From Plantago elongata (lineage: Eukaryota; Streptophyta; Magnoliopsida; Lamiales; Plantaginaceae): 57,684 nucleotides of DNA. The notes beneath the pieces were generated by a model. It made no database searches, was not told where the DNA came from, and saw nothing but the letters and a program-made list of their open reading frames with translations. The stretch is taken from positions 1-57,684 of the forward strand of contig JAYMSP010000327.1 in the NCBI GenBank assembly GCA_036897095.1, read 5' to 3'. Shown piece by piece: positions 35,566-47,255 of this stretch (its first letter is position 1; every line of letters starts with the position of its first letter). Position numbers and translations under genes: made by a program.

Positions 35566-36830
35566 TGATAAAATTCCATCTCATTTAAAAGCTCGAACTT
35601 GTAGAGAGTTGTTGAATCTAATCATATATATTAATACTCCAACACTTCCCCCACACTCATGACCGATTTCAACCTCTTTGGGGAGGCCATTCGAGTAAAA
35701 ATTTAATATGGGGCGAAGATTGTCTCCGTGGAGATTCGAACCCAGGTTGGGCATAAGCCAGAAGCTCTGATACCGTGATGGAATTTCATCTCGTCTAAAA
35801 GTCCGAACTTGTAAAGAGTTGTTGAATCTAGTCATATTTATTAATACTCCAACACTCCCCACACTCGTGGCCAATTTCAACCTCTTTGGAGAGGCCATTC
35901 GAGTTGAAATTTATATAGGACGGAGATTGTCTCCGTGGAGATTCGAACCCAGGTGGCGTGAGCTTGATACCATGGTAGAATTACGGCCACGAGTGCGGGG
36001 GAGTGTTGGAGTATTAATATATATGAATAGATTCCACAACTCTCTATAAGTTCAGATTTTTAGATGAGATGGAATTCTATCATGGTATCATAGCCTTTGG
36101 CTCACGCCCACCTGGGTTCAAATCTCCACGGAGACAATTTCCGCCCTATGTTAAATTTTCACTCGAATGGTCTCCCCAAAGAGGTTGAAATCAGCCACGA
36201 GTGTGGGGTAGTGTTGGAGTATTAATTAATATATGACCAGATTCCACAACTCTCTGCAAGTTCGGACTTTCAGATGAGATTGAATTCTATCATAGTACCA
36301 GAGCTTATGGCTCACGCCCAACCTGGGTTCGAATCTACACAGAGACAATCTCCGACCCTTAAATTTCCACTCGAATATCCTCCCCAAAAAAGTTGAAATC
36401 GACCATGAGTGCGGAGCACTCCCCCACACTTGTGGGCTCGTTTCAACCTCATTGGAGAGGCCCAACGAGTGGATAATTAGTATGGGTGGAGATGTTGACG
36501 GGGAGATTCAATCCCTGAACCTTCTAGCTTCTTAAGCATGATTAAATTCCATTTCATTTACAAGCTCGAACTTGTAGAGAGTTATGAATTCTATTCATAT
36601 ATATAAATACTCCAACACTCCTCGCACTTGTGGCCTTAAGTCAACCGCTTTGGGGAGGCCATTCCAGTGGAAATGTAATATGAGACAGAGATTGTCTCTG
36701 TGGAGATACGAATCCAGGTGGGATGTGAGTCCAGAGGCTCTGATACCATGATAGAGTTCCATCTCATCTAGAAAATCGAACTTGTTAGAGGTGTGGAAGT
36801 AATCCATTTATATTAATTCGTCTAAAATCT
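35566..36830. mobile_element. Cluster of TRIM retroelements sharing 79-bp LTRs, in both orientations
   Basis: At least six LTR copies of about 79 bases with TG...CA ends: minus-oriented at 35566-35644, 35776-35854, 36539-36617 and a degraded one from 36749, plus-oriented at 36004-36082 and 36212-36292. A 12-base LTR remnant sits at about 35973-35984. Between them lie internal segments of about 120-130 bases with a primer-binding site resembling TGGTATCAGAGC at one end and a GTGCGGGGGAG-type polypurine tract at the other. The internal segments have no coding capacity, as expected of terminal-repeat retrotransposons in miniature. Orientation switches at about 35985 and 36418, so the cluster contains inverted units. 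Confidence 0.8.
36004..36292 (+). mobile_element. Structurally complete TRIM unit within the cluster
   Basis: 5' LTR 36004-36082, primer-binding site TGGTATCATAGC at 36083-36094 (one mismatch to the initiator-tRNA-Met site), internal region, polypurine tract GTGTGGGGTAG ending at 36211, 3' LTR 36212-36292. Total 289 bases. A second internal segment follows directly after the 3' LTR with its own primer-site-like sequence (TAGTACCAGAGC), so this LTR is shared by two tandem units. Confidence 0.8.
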
Positions 36831-38911
36831 AAAATCAAATGTACAGAATATTCTTAATAGTTTTTAAAGTACATCTATAATGAGAATTACAAGTGAAATC
36901 ATATCAAAATACTTGTGGCATCACTCATTCCCGGGTCGTAGCTAAATCAACTAGTCTTCATACTTGAAATTTGGTAAAAGTTGTTACTTTGAATTGAGCT
37001 TGATTAGAAAGGAAAATGGTCTCGAGTCTGTCTATGTGTTTGAACTATACTTTTTTCTGGTATGTTTCCTTAACGACATGCATCCAAAGTTCTAAGTCGA
37101 TAGTCATGCTATATTTGCCATACCTTTTGGCTTCTTCTGATCATCATGCTCTTCCCTAATTTCTCTCCTTCTATCGCCCTTTTTCCTCGCAATGTCCTTC
37201 TAGAATTTGGTCGTTTGCAACCTTCGAAGAACTTACGGGCTATATGTCATGGGCCTTAGAATCTACCCGAAGGTTTTGCATTTCACATTGAGCTTCAGTC
37301 CAGGTCGAAACCCACTACGATACAATTTTAAATAAGCTCTCCATTTCTACTGAGTTTTATCTCTCATACCCTATATATAAGGTTCATGATAATTTGGAGA
37401 GAATTTTTAAATAATAGCCTTACGAAAAGAATACTCAGAGTATGTACTAAACAAAAGCTACGAAAATATGTTAGTAGATGATAAGTTTAATATATAATTG
37501 CAAAACAAATTCTTAAAAACGTTGTAATTGATTTTCGCGCATACTTTTAATTGTTCTAGACACCATTCAAACTTAAATCAAGTCATGATTTACTTTTAAT
37601 TGATAACGAAGCGCATATTAATTGGCAAGACGCTTTACTCCAATCAATATATCGGGAGTTTGAGTTACCTTTACGGTTTCAAAAAAAATTGCTCCACTCT
37701 CCATTAAAACTAGTTAGATTGTGTTTACCATATATCATTAAACATAGAATGTTGAAAAGGTTAAGGTTAACATTTTCTCCTCTCAAATTGAGGGTTGAAG
37801 TTCAAGTAAAAACTCGTTCGGTCCAGTTTAATTCGATTTCATTTAACTTTATTTAATTATATTTTATTATATATTTCATTTCAGTTCATTTCATTTCGAT
37901 TCAATTCAGTTAATGAGAATCATAACTCTATTGAGTCAGGGGCAAAGCCACCTTTAGTGGCACCCCATGCTCTGTACAGAGTCGGTTTCGAAATTTTTAG
38001 TTCATATATATCTTAAATTGAGATTTTTAACTATTACCACGATCTATTTTCTATCAGCACATCTATACAAGTACATTTGGAGTGGTTTTATTCATTATTT
38101 TTGTAGAAAATTATAATATTTATATATTGTTGTCTAAATTCAAATAATTTTTTAATAGAAATTAGTTAAAACGCTTAATATGTGAATGATATACATACAT
38201 AATAATAGTTTTAAAATATATCTTTGATATTATTGGACAAAAAAGGGTGTTGTTTATTAATGTAAAATATATTTTACATTTATTAATATAAATTTTAAAA
38301 TAATTATTTTTTTAATTTGAAATTAAATATATTAAAGTACGAAGTAGAAAGATATGAGCCGAATTCTATTTTATTGAGTGCCCTGATATGAGCCCATTTC
38401 TATTTTGTACACATGTGTATATGATAATGTGAAATACTAAATTGAAAGACTTTGCTAGCTACAATATTCCCTCTTGAGTGCATGGTAGAATTTCCCTGAA
38501 CTAAATTCTTCCATACCATTATTCATTCTAATAAACTATCGAACGATCGATATCCCATCGTGGGTTTTTCAAGTTTCTAGACAAGAATGTCTTGATATAG
38601 ACTTATAATATTACTACCAAGAATGTCTCAAAAAGTGGTACATTTACACCTATTGTCCTCAATTTTTTCACAGAGAATGAAATTTATTTCACCAACTCAT
38701 CAAAACACATTTGAACTTATCCAATGAAGCAGAACATGCATTTTTTTTCCAGTTTATAATCAAATCCCAAAAGACCAAAATGTCCTCAACAAAAGCAGAA
38801 GAAATGGACAAATCATGACATCAGTCATCCCAATATTTATTCTCTTTTGGTGTCATATAGACCAGCTCTCACTATTTGATGCAAATTTAGTTGTGAAATT
38901 CTCTAGTCATC
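36831..38911. other. Intergenic region upstream of the GARP gene
   Basis: AT-rich, with runs of TTTCATTT-type simple sequence around 37.8-37.9 kb and a short AT palindrome (TGTAAAATATATTTTACA) near 38261-38278. No gene is seen. The last few hundred bases should hold the promoter of the GARP gene, but no clear TATA box was found. Confidence 0.5.
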
Positions 38912-41677
38912 ATGGATTCACCACCTAGTCTCTCCACCGTTCACATGCACCCTCACCTATGTCATAGGCTCAACCACTGGCAGAACGGGCCGGAGAACAA
39001 CCCTCAGCCGGCTGCTCCAACTTCTGCGAAAGGTGGTGTTAGGCCGTATGTGAGGTCTAAAGTTCCTAGGTTGAGATGGACTCATGAGCTTCATCACTGC
39101 TTCATCAACGCTGTTGAACGACTTGGAGGAGAAGATCGTAAGTACTTCACTTCTTCGCAAGCTTTAATTTAGATGTGAATTTTATTTTACTGGAATTCTT
39201 TAGTTGTGAATAGATTTACGGTTCATTTTTTGTTAGAAACAATTACATATGCAGATTACACACTTGTCTCGTATATTTGCTCAAAGTTTTTGCGAAAACA
39301 CACTTGGTTGTACTCAATACCAACTAATTACCAATATTTTGCAAATGCATTAATCTAAATCGAAGTGATTGGTAATTAATTACATAAATGAATGTGATAC
39401 GATTGGAGTTTATACCAAACCTAGCAACAAATAAACGTTTTTGCATCAATTTCATCCGATCAAATTCGCACAAATACCATTTCATTTCGATTAATATTAA
39501 ACAAGATCTTGGCATAAATTTCTTATTAAACAATAGTTAATGGAATTTTAAGTAATTAGAGAGAAAAAGAAAAATAATTTCACATCACGACAAATTAGAT
39601 ATCGATATAATTAATAGTGCTTGCATGTATCGTAGCGGTATTCATGATGCATTACAGACATAAATGGCACTAGCCTAACTCGTTTCCATATATACGTGGT
39701 GCATATAATGCGTATCTATTCGAACAATGAAAGCGAAAAAAAAATTAAAAAGAAAAATTGGTGTGATTTACTCATGCAGTTAATTTTTGTGTAATTGTTT
39801 CTTTTATTTGTTTGGTTGTAGGTGCAACTCCTAAAATGGTGCTCGAGTTGATGAATGTGAAGGGCTTGACCATAACCCATGTCAAGAGCCACCTCCAGGT
39901 TAATTCAAAACTTAATTATTTATTTTCCTGTCTTATAATTTTGACAAATAATAACTGTATATATCTAATTTCTTACATCATATTTACCGGAGATATAAAA
40001 TTTATTAAATCCTTTTCCATTATGCGGCCAGATGTATAGGAGCATGCGCCATGAACAAGCAGTGCAAGGTATGTTTGCATTCAAATAAGTACTTCCTAAT
40101 TAATCCGTCCTAGCTACATATAATATTTTCCATTTTCTTTTCTGCCAATATTCTGATGGAATATTCTCTAGCCTATATTTTGATTTGAAATTAATTTCAA
40201 TTTACAATACCAACTACCCGTATATTAAGTGCATTTTTTGTCGTTTACACTTTTAATGTAATACCCGACAATGAACCACCGAGTGTCTCAACTCGACCAT
40301 TTGGCGAAGCGGTTACTCATAATCGGAGCAACACACATTTTATATATATAGCATTCTTAATTCCTTTGGGTACTTTTAAAATTTGGACCGTTAAATTCCC
40401 GACTTCAATTGGGCCAGAATGTTATAGCGCCTTGCCTGGCCGAATGAATTACACTCAATGTCAAATTTTGGAGGGGGGGGGGGGGTTTGATATCCGACCT
40501 ATATACTTATGCGTTGTTTACAATACTCATGAACGTGAATCAAAGTCTCGGTATGGATTGTATTGACCGGTCCTTTGTACTCTCTTGAGCTTTGGGGCTT
40601 GGGCATTATATTATTAGAACATTGTGGCCCATTCATTAATAATGCACCGACCCAAAGACACCTTGTGTGTGTGTCAAGTGATCCAAGTTATGAGTAACCG
40701 TATACGATTACTATATGCTTATAGGGGACTCTATATATGCAGAAGCAGAAGCAGCTGCACCGAGTAGGAAGGTTCAACCTAATCATCCTCATAATTCGTC
40801 AAGCTCTGTTACCTATAATTCTACCCAGAGCGACGAACAATACTCACCGCGGTTTATAAGCAAAAGCTCTCCGAATGTTAATGACGCTTATTTCTCCTCA
40901 ATCCGTGTCCCCAGAGACACCAAAAGAACACATACTATAAGGTATGTTCAGTCGAAGCAATGCAACTACATTACACATGTTATGATGTAGTAATTGATTG
41001 TTACATTATTGGTTACTAAATACATATGAATTCAGGCAAGAAGTGCAAATGCAACAAAATGGGATTGAAGCTCTGAAGCCACCACAGGATATGTCAAACT
41101 TGGCATTTAGCAAGAGACTTGATTATTCTTCAATGTTGAGGAGCTTCTTGTTCGGCACCACACCTACTACAAGTACCTCCCGTCCATACCTAGCCGGCTT
41201 CCCCAACGTCATGACCTCAACTGAGGTACGCCATTAATACTTGCACTTAAGAACGTTCAAACCCCGTGCACAATTAAGTGCCCCGGGTACAAAATGTAAC
41301 AAGTCGAAGGAATAAAACAAATTTGGAGGGATTGGGGGCAGGGCATATGCTAATTTAGAAATTTAGAAGGTCAAGATGATAAAACAAATCAAAATCTAAG
41401 GGTAAAATACACGAATTCAAAAACATGTATAGTGAAAAGATACTAGGAATCATACATACTCAAGATTTGTTGCATTTCTTAGAGAAGCAGAGCAGGTGAA
41501 GTCATGATGAAACATGGTACCCAGGAGCAAGATCTGGTAGATTATTTCGGCAGCAATTGCAAGACTTGTATCGACAATGGTGGAGTGCGTAACAACCTGG
41601 TGCCTATGCTGCGTGACTCGACAACTAGGGAATGCTCTTCGAGCAATGGCATCTCGCTCGAGCTCACTCTTGGCTGA
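38912..41677 (+). CDS. GARP (G2-like Myb) transcription factor with C-terminal EAR motif
   Basis: Six exons: 38912-39137, 39822-39898, 40032-40068, 40725-40941, 41036-41225, 41483-41677; 313 residues, phases closing. The single GARP DNA-binding domain spans about residues 44-108: VRPYVRSKVPRLRWTHELHH at the start, FINAVERLGGEDRATPKM across the first intron, NVKGLTITHVKSHLQMYRSM across the second and third exons. This form (VRPYVRSK...SHLQMYRSM) is typical of the nuclear Myb-like proteins near Arabidopsis At1g14600, At2g40260 and At2g38300. The last residues SLELTLG contain LxLxL, an EAR-type repression motif, so a repressor role is likely. Exon 5/6 carries Ser/Gln/Asn-rich low-complexity sequence. 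The third intron (40069-40724) contains a run of 13 G (40473-40485). Targets are unknown. Confidence 0.88.
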
Positions 41678-41849
41678 TTAGAAATTAACTTCCTATGACT
41701 ATATGTATAAATCTGTTAGTTTGTGCATTCAGTGGTTATTATGACTATAATGTAGCGCATCTGTACCGTTGCCGTTTTGGTGTGTAATTAATTAAGCGGT
41801 TATGACTACATATATGTTATACTAGGGTTTTTCCTCGGAGATAATATAA

Positions 41850-42194
41850 GATTAACTAATCTATACCGTTAAATTTTAGAAATTAAAATAAAAAATAAAT
41901 AATTTTAAAAAAAATATTATTTTATTTTTAAAAATATTATAGAAGATAAATTATTTTATTGATATTTGTATTTTCTAATTTAAATATTCATAAGTCGACA
42001 GGGCGATCACCTTATCGCCATGACGACACACCATCACCCTTCCGCCTTATAAATATTTAAATAAAAAAAATATAAATATCAATCAAAAAATAAACTTAAC
42101 TTCTAAAATATTTTTAAAATTAAAATAATTCTTTTTAAGAATTATTAAATTTTTATTTTAATTTCTAAAATTTAACGGTATAGATAAGTTAATT
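41850..42194. mobile_element. 345-bp foldback (hairpin) element
   Basis: Left arm 41850-41994 and right arm 42046-42194 are inverted copies with few mismatches. The outer ends share CTATACCGTTAAATTTTAGA and the inner ends share AAATATT-TATAAG. The 51-base spacer (41995-42045) is GC-richer and contains GGCGATCACCTTATCGCC, itself a smaller inverted repeat. It has no coding frame. The form fits a foldback MITE; a small-RNA precursor is an alternative. It lies 170 bases after the GARP stop codon. Confidence 0.8.
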
Positions 42195-45100
42195 TTTTTA
42201 TTTGATGTCTGGCAGTAGAAAAGTCGATGTTATTATTTGGTTTAGTTTGTATTAAGTTTTTATAAAGTGATTTGTGATATTTTAACGAGATTAAATAATA
42301 ATATAGTGTCGGATAGTTCAGGAAGTATCACAGTCATGGATCCTCACTGCCTTATTTACAAAAAATTCCAACTCCCAACATATTTTGTCTGGCGTATCAC
42401 TCGCTTGTTGCCATCATATATTAATTTGTGAATCAATTCCTGCATACTTCAGCATGTCATCAAACTTGTGGAATTCCACAATGGAGAACAATTTCACATC
42501 CGTAAATGATGTCATGTTTCTGGATCCATTCCCACATCAGTATTTCGGATTTTGTGGGCGCAAAACTTCAAGTTCTGAAATCTTTTTCTCATTAATATTA
42601 CGTCGGATATATTATAAATTATGAATTTCACCGTGATATTAATTCACATCCACTTTAATTTAAATTGTCATATATAAATACACACATACAAATTTAAAAT
42701 TTAAAATGACATGAAATTCTATCAATTGGTATAAGTTATAAGTAGCTTCTTCAATCATTTTTAAATTCTCTTAATTAGACTTTAGATGCTATAAATACCA
42801 CCCTTCTTAAATCTAAGACGTCTTATCAATGAAATATAATTCACCTGGTTAGATTGAGGTGTCATAATTCTAAAGTTAACGATTCAATTTCCCCAAAAAA
42901 ATTGACTTGTAGTCTAGTCTATACTATGTTGTAATAGATTTTCTACCGTCAAGGTGTTGCCCTGACTATTGTTAGTCAATGTATCCTCACATGACACATG
43001 TCCATCGCTTTCTATCACACTCAACTATTGTTTCATATCGCACTCTACTATCATCCTCAACCACTACTTGTTGTTTAAATTTAATTTTTTTCACTAATTT
43101 AAAAAAAATTAAACACATATTATATAATTTGTAAGAGAATTATAATTTTAGAAATTATAATTAATTATAAATATTCACATTAGTCATAATTAAGGATGAC
43201 AATTAACAAGAAAGAGGACAACATTTACATGAACATAAATTAAAATGTCACAATTTCTCAATATTCAAATAAACCCTAAATTTAAATTCTCCAATTTTTT
43301 TTTTATTGAATTCGATTTTTTGTTTGATCTCCTAACTTTGGAGATTTTAATTTAATTTTAATTATTGATTTTTATTTTTTATTTAAAGATTTTTATTTTT
43401 TTAATAGGGGTATTGAATATACGAAAAATATTTTTTAATATAATATTTAGAAATTATATTTAAACGTAAGCGATTTAGGTGGTTAGAGTAACACGTAACA
43501 TAACATCTTGTGCGACACTTTATGGTAACACTTAATGCGAAAGGTAGGAGATTATTTAATCTTTATTGTTGAAGTTTTAGTCTAATGAATTAAAATGAGT
43601 GACTATGTTAATCGAAGTGACATCTTAATTGACGATAGAAAACCCCATGTTGTAATGCATTAAGTGATTATGTAATAATTTGTATGATGATATAAGTTTA
43701 TTGCATGTAAACGGCACCTCAAAAGGATGTAGGGGTTTAGACTTTGAAAGTGAAACAGATGCGTTTGTTGGGCCTTGCAAATGGACTTAACTTATTGGTT
43801 GGATATCAGGTTGGGCCAAATTGCACAAAAGCATTTGCGAGGGCTTAGGCTTCACGGTCATTAGTCATCTCTACTTATCTCTACTTATTATAAAAAAAAA
43901 CTATCTAAAGATAGTGATTAAACTAATTAATTTAATTTTGATCAATTAAAGTAATTTTAACTTAAAATTTTATATTTCAAAAATAAAATTAAAAAGAAAA
44001 AAAGAAAAGGTAATTACACATATCTCTCACTACTTCAACAAATTTAAATTTATATCTTTATTAAAAATTTATATAACATATACATTATAATTAATTTTTA
44101 ATTAACTAAGTACAAGCATATTTATTTTTAATATGAAATACACATTTGTTTGACACGTGAATTTTTACGTGTATAATGTTACGTGCATATTTAGAGAGAC
44201 ATTGAAATGCTTGCTCGATATGGTAAATAATTTGAGTGTGACATGCCAAATGCCGAAATAAAGAGTAAATTAGACACGCATATTTGATAGGCTAATTAAT
44301 ATCGAGCTATACTTTGTATTCGTTTACTTAACATGTTGATTCCCAAATGAGTACGTCCTGACAATGGGTGGATTTTATCCAATTCATTGACTAATTTTAT
44401 GGATATTCAAGGAATTAGAAAGGGATGGTTTCGGATTTGACCGGGACGGTTGGACCAGAAGCTGCCCATTTTCGCACAGCCCCTTAAAACTCGGACCGGC
44501 CGGGTCAGGCCGTGCTGGTTTTTTTTTAATTTAAAATTTGATTGAAATTTTTGTAAAAACAGATTTTTGTGTTGTTAGAAATATTGGCTCCAGAAATTGC
44601 TTGCAAAAGTCAAAATATCGAAGAACTAGAAACAACGGTACTATTCATTAAGAGAAACCCAAGAAAGAACCAAGATGTACAACAAATTATTCAAACCAGA
44701 TACTATGCAAACTGGACTACTCTCAATAATTATTAGCAAGCTCCATTCATATCAAGAGAAGAGAAGAAGCTCCATTTCCAATGTAAAAATGTCGTTGAAA
44801 AATAATAAAAATTAATCCTTAGAGCACCTATTTGAGTAAAGAAATTGAATAAGATAGAGTAGGTATTCGTTAAATTCGAGATGAGCTGATGAACATGAAG
44901 AAGACGAACACGAACTGATGAAGAAGACGAGCATGTGAAGAAGAGATGAAGAAGAGTTTATCTGTCGATGAACAGATGGAGTGAGTCGATATGTCGAGAT
45001 GAAGAAGATGGGGTCATGGCATCGAACAGGGCGGAACAGAATCACAGATGAAGAAGACGGGAAGATCAGATACAGATGGGAAGAGATGAAGAAGACGGGA

Positions 45101-46896
45101 TTAAGGGAAGAACAAAATCAACACGAGTACACGACGGCTTTGGGTTTGGACGGGTTGAACTTTTTTTTGGTTTTGGCCTAACCCTACCCATTCAATTTAA
45201 GTTAAGATGGATTGGATTTGGTTTGGGTTTATTTAAGGGCCAAATCTAATCCATATTTTTAAGTTAGGGCTTGAGTTGGGTAAAAACCACTCATTGTGAG
45301 GATTGACAGAGTACATACCAAGCTATCTTTAAAGAATTTCAAATTAATGAGTTTATATTTGATACTCGGTCTCAACAACTTATTCAAAGTGCAGTGGCTA
45401 TACTAAAATAAACTCAACAAGCTTGCATTTTGGCAAATTAAGTGTATATGAGATAAGTGATAACACGTACCTATATTATCTTTTAAAGTAAAAACAACAT
45501 TACACTTAGTAGCCATCAAATGTAATTTCTACGTAACAAAATTTGAATATAAATCATGGGTATGGTCCAATTTAAACAGATACATTTTCATGAATCATGA
45601 TAAATGGGCTACACCTGGTTCTCATTATAAATGTAGGATCCACATGCTTAATTTGTGCGTGTTAGAGTAAAAATAATTTTACATGAAATCGGGCATCTGT
45701 TATGTCAAAGTAACAGAAAGATAACAATTTTTTTTATCGGCTACACAAAAATAGTGATCATGATTCATGAATGGGCTGGATCATTTTGACAATCGCAGAG
45801 ACACATCATGATACATGTTTTGGATGGGCAAGGAAGTAATTCTGTAACAAAAATCTTGCCAAACTCCAATTCCACATGATTCATGAAAAAGACCTAGCTA
45901 GAGAAACTATTTTTTTTTTTTTTTGAAAAAAAAAGAAAGGGTTCAACTTTTTTTAATTAAACCCATTACCAGCATATTTCCAAGCTCTCTAGTGATAACA
46001 TTCCTTAATTTCAGTTATAAGGAAAAATAAAGAGCAAGTGATCATTTGAAAAATAATCTTGTGAAGACACCTATAAACTGTAAGAAAAACACGGGATAAA
46101 TATTATACAGTTTTATTCGAAAGACCAAAGGTTTATTTAAGAATATCGGTTATATACATTAAAAACGTTTACTCATAAAACATTATTCATATTATTTAAC
46201 GTATTATATAATAATACTATTTGTCAATATGTCTCTTAAATTTCTCACTAATAAACTGTTATTTCTAAGAATTTGTAGAAACGAAAAACACCATAAGATT
46301 GTGAATTCATGCATATACTATATCACACAATGCCTGTTCAAATTCAATTAAAAGTGTGAATATAGCTCACACAATGTCTCATGATACAAATGGCTACATA
46401 TAGCTGATCAATCAAAATAATTGCTACATACATATGTTCATCAAAACTTGTATATATGCAGGTGGACTTAACACACAACATATACAAAATAAACTAGCTG
46501 GTAAATATATAAATCCAATCATCTTAATTTATTCTTTAGTTGATTTGTTATTTTGTGAACCCATTCCCAAACAAGGGTTTGTGTGCAAGCAATTTCCACA
46601 AAGTATGATTCAATGAATTGATGAATTGGTATATATCTCTCTTTTTCCCTAAAGAACCTTTCACCACACCTTTATCCATATACTAGCCAGTTGAGAGAAA
46701 TGAATGGTTGACACACATTTTACAAGTGGACAGCAATATTGCTAGGCCACTTTCCTGTTCTCCAAATGCAACTTACCTACATGTACATACACACATGTCA
46801 TAATTAAACAATTATATGGACTAATTACAAGTTTATGTACATGGAAAAAGCTTCATATTGTGTAGAAGAGTTTAGTTGGTAGGTCTATTCTTTAGC
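42195..46896. other. Intergenic region between the GARP and AGAMOUS-like genes
   Basis: About 4.7 kb of AT-rich sequence. A stretch at 44.4-45.3 kb is unlike its surroundings: it starts with a GC-rich piece (GGACCGGCCGGGTCAGGCC near 44493), then has repeated AGATGAAGAAGACGG units near 44.9-45.1 kb and a poly-T tract. It may be a decayed insertion. No gene, RNA gene or clear transposon ends were seen. The last few hundred bases should contain the MADS gene promoter. Confidence 0.45.
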
Positions 46897-47255
46897 TATA
46901 AATACCTGCCTGCCTACTGAAACAGCAACCCAAATTCCATTTCCTGCAAACTAGTCTTCCAGTATATATAAGAGTCAATTTCACCAAGTGAAATAAGAAA
47001 CAAAAAGCTAGTAGAACATACTAGCTACATAACAATCTCTCTTTCATTTCCATCTTCTTGTTCTTCCCAAGCTAGGTTTGTTATAGTCTTAATTACCTTT
47101 TACATGATCTTATCTTGTTGCTTTTCAAAACCTTTTCTTTCTTGTCTTGACAAATTAAGCTTTTTGTATACTATAGTTAGGTGTAACTTGTAAGTATTAA
47201 TTGATTAACTTTCTTGAACTCACTTTGATTTGCTACTTTAATTTCAGCTTTGATC
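46897..47255 (+). promoter_or_regulatory. TATA box and 5' leader with intron of the AGAMOUS-like gene
   Basis: TATAAATA at 46897-46904 places transcription start near 46930. The leader reads to AAGCTAG at 47075, where a GT donor (47076) pairs with a pyrimidine-rich TTTCAG acceptor ending at 47247, eight bases before the start codon. An intron in the 5' leader is usual in AGAMOUS-clade genes. Confidence 0.65.

Noticed and set aside
44400-45300. Possible gene in the GC/GA-rich stretch before the MADS gene
   Set aside because: Frames are short and driven by GAAGAA repeats. No domain, splice structure or transposon ends could be supported.
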